From Gemmatimonadales bacterium (lineage in GTDB: Bacteria > Gemmatimonadota > Gemmatimonadetes > Gemmatimonadales > GWC2-71-9): a DNA stretch of 5,882 bases. Location of the stretch: assembly GCA_013813145.1 (NCBI GenBank), contig JACCSE010000316.1, positions 1 through 5,882 of the forward strand, written 5' to 3'. Shown here piece after piece: positions 4,971 through 5,882 of the stretch. The position numbers were made by a program, and so were the translations under genes. The stretch's first letter is position 1, and each line of letters starts with the position of its first letter. Below the pieces are notes generated by a model. It did no database searches and was not told the DNA's origin. It worked only from the letters and a program-made list of their open reading frames with translations.

Positions 4971-5840
4971 ATGAAGCGCGCGAAGGTGCTGGGAGCCGCT
5001 CTGCTCGTCGGCGCTCTGGCCACGACACCCGAACCCGCCGGGGCGCAGACGAGCTTGAGCGCTGATCTCGGCCTGTTCCGTTCGTACGTGTGGCGTGGTG
5101 TGAGCCTGACTAACAGGCCGGTCGCCCAACCGGACGTCTATCTGTCGATTCCCGCGGGAAATGCGTCGGTCACATTTGGTGGATGGGGCAACGTCGAGCT
5201 CGGGCGGTACGATGACGTGAACGACGATATCAGCGAGAGTGGCGGGCTGTCAGGACTCGACCTTTCGGAGTTCAATCCGTATGCGGAGGTGAGCTTTCCG
5301 GCCGGTAAGGCGACGCTGACGGGGGGCGTCATCGGGTACGTCTATCCGAACGACCTGACCGACGAGGCGAACGCGGGACTGGACAGCGACTACAACACGG
5401 TCGAGCTCTATGGAACGGTTGGATTCGACGTGCCGCTCAGCCCCTCGCTTTCGGTCTATTACGACCTGGACAAGATCGATGGGGCGTACATCGAAGGGAA
5501 CGTGAGCCACTCACTCGCGGCAGGCGAGAACCTGTCGATCGATCTGGGGGCGCTCGCCGGCTTCAGTGCGGGTCAGGACTGCGAGGGGAACATCCTGGCT
5601 GAGACCTGCACCAACAGGTTCAACTTCGAGGACAACGGTCTCACCCACGTCGATCTGTCGGCCGGCATATCGTTCGCGGCGGGAGCGCTAGCCTTCACGC
5701 CGCAGCTTCGTCTGGTGCTCAACGCCGACGACGCGACCAAGGTCACTTCACCCAGCGAGCTCGACAGTGACGCGAAGCTGTGGGGCGGAGTGATGATCAG
5801 CTGGTCGCAGGAGTTTGGGGGGGTGGTAGAGGAGGAGTAG
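4971..5840 (+). CDS. TorF-family putative outer-membrane porin (Gcw_chp/TIGR02001-like), 289 residues
   Basis: The ATG at 4971 has GGGAG (4961-4965) five bases upstream. The product starts with a signal peptide, MKRAKVLGAALLVGALATTP, probably cleaved after A25 (AGA-Q). The mature protein opens with the family signature LGLFRSYVWRGVSLTNRPVA (33-52), then alternating-residue beta strands such as ASVTFGGWGNVELG, TLTGGVIGYVYP and LSVYYDLDKIDGAYIEGNVS. The central DKI-GAYIEG block and Y-V-W-R-G motif are typical of TorF-type putative porins. It should form a beta-barrel in the outer membrane and pass small solutes; the substrate is unknown. C204 and C213 in one loop may form a disulfide. The protein ends in acidic VVEEE instead of a terminal aromatic residue (see the G7 tract at 5817-5823). 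Expression is probably governed by the promoter, leader ORF and terminator just upstream. Confidence 0.9.
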   Translation: MKRAKVLGAALLVGALATTPEPAGAQTSLSADLGLFRSYVWRGVSLTNRPVAQPDVYLSIPAGNASVTFGGWGNVELGRYDDVNDDISESGGLSGLDLSEFNPYAEVSFPAGKATLTGGVIGYVYPNDLTDEANAGLDSDYNTVELYGTVGFDVPLSPSLSVYYDLDKIDGAYIEGNVSHSLAAGENLSIDLGALAGFSAGQDCEGNILAETCTNRFNFEDNGLTHVDLSAGISFAAGALAFTPQLRLVLNADDATKVTSPSELDSDAKLWGGVMISWSQEFGGVVEEE

Positions 5841-5849
5841 CGCCAATCC

Positions 5850-5882
5850 GTCATCCCGAGCGACTAAGCTGTCATCCCGAGC
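5850..5882. repeat. Direct repeat GTCATCCCGAGC, two copies at 21-bp spacing, running off the window
   Basis: Identical 12-mers lie at 5850-5861 and 5871-5882, separated by GACTAAGCT, ten bases after the porin stop. The sequence resembles the TGTCATCCYGAGC-type intergenic repeat families seen in many environmental bacterial genomes, often as part of REP-like palindromes. The second copy touches the right edge, so a palindromic or longer array form cannot be seen. No T-rich terminator is visible here for the porin gene. Confidence 0.6.

Noticed and set aside
4769..5065. 98-codon plus-strand ORF over the porin leader region
   Set aside because: It reads through the promoter, hairpins and strong terminator into the porin signal peptide in another frame. 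Its start lies on the -35 box.
4560..5129. 189-codon minus-strand ORF across the leader region
   Set aside because: It is antisense to two supported genes and to the regulatory structures, with no motif or ribosome site.
1..5882. tRNA, rRNA, CRISPR array, insertion sequence or prophage
   Set aside because: I saw no cloverleaf with a CCA end, no conserved rRNA stretch, no regularly spaced repeat array and no transposase or integrase motif.

Overview
The window is GC-rich bacterial DNA and codes densely on both strands. Its codons mostly end in G or C. The exported proteins have short signal peptides ending in -LAAQ or -AGAQ. Together with a TorF-type putative porin and a short intergenic repeat beginning GTCATCCCGAGC, this suggests a diderm environmental bacterium. 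Gemmatimonadota is my best guess, from general resemblance rather than a database match; Acidobacteriota or a deltaproteobacterial lineage cannot be excluded.

Layout. Bases 1-2980 (minus strand) hold almost all of an RND-family multidrug/solute efflux pump (HAE-1/AcrB-like), cut by the left edge in its last membrane helix. A 168-base divergent intergenic region (2981-3148) follows, with a perfect 12-bp palindrome against the pump start codon, a repeated heptamer and two small inverted repeats. Next come a 115-residue soluble protein of unknown function (3149-3496, plus) and a 57-residue membrane protein (3493-3666, minus). Their stop codons overlap tail to tail inside TTAG, beside a hairpin. 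A second divergent intergenic region (3667-3765) carries direct and inverted repeats. It precedes an exported concanavalin/DUF1080-like protein (3766-4392, plus) and a 106-residue membrane protein with a C-terminal coiled coil (4422-4742, plus), probably co-transcribed.

The most interesting part is 4742-4970. A stem-loop at the end of the upstream gene is followed at once by a good sigma70-like promoter (TTGACG, 16 bp, TACATT). Only 6 bases after the -10 lies the ATG of a 19-codon ORF, so its message would be leaderless. Nested hairpins follow, then a textbook intrinsic terminator (10-bp perfect stem plus T-rich tail). The outer-membrane TorF-type porin gene starts 36 bases beyond the T-rich tail with its own Shine-Dalgarno. 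This is the architecture of a translation-coupled transcription attenuator controlling a porin gene, which is not a usual attenuation target.

Themes: most recognisable products are envelope proteins (efflux pump, porin, exported lectin-like protein, two small membrane proteins). The genes are not one operon; at least four transcription units are implied. No tRNA, rRNA, CRISPR array or mobile element was seen. No stretch over 300 bases lacks a gene.
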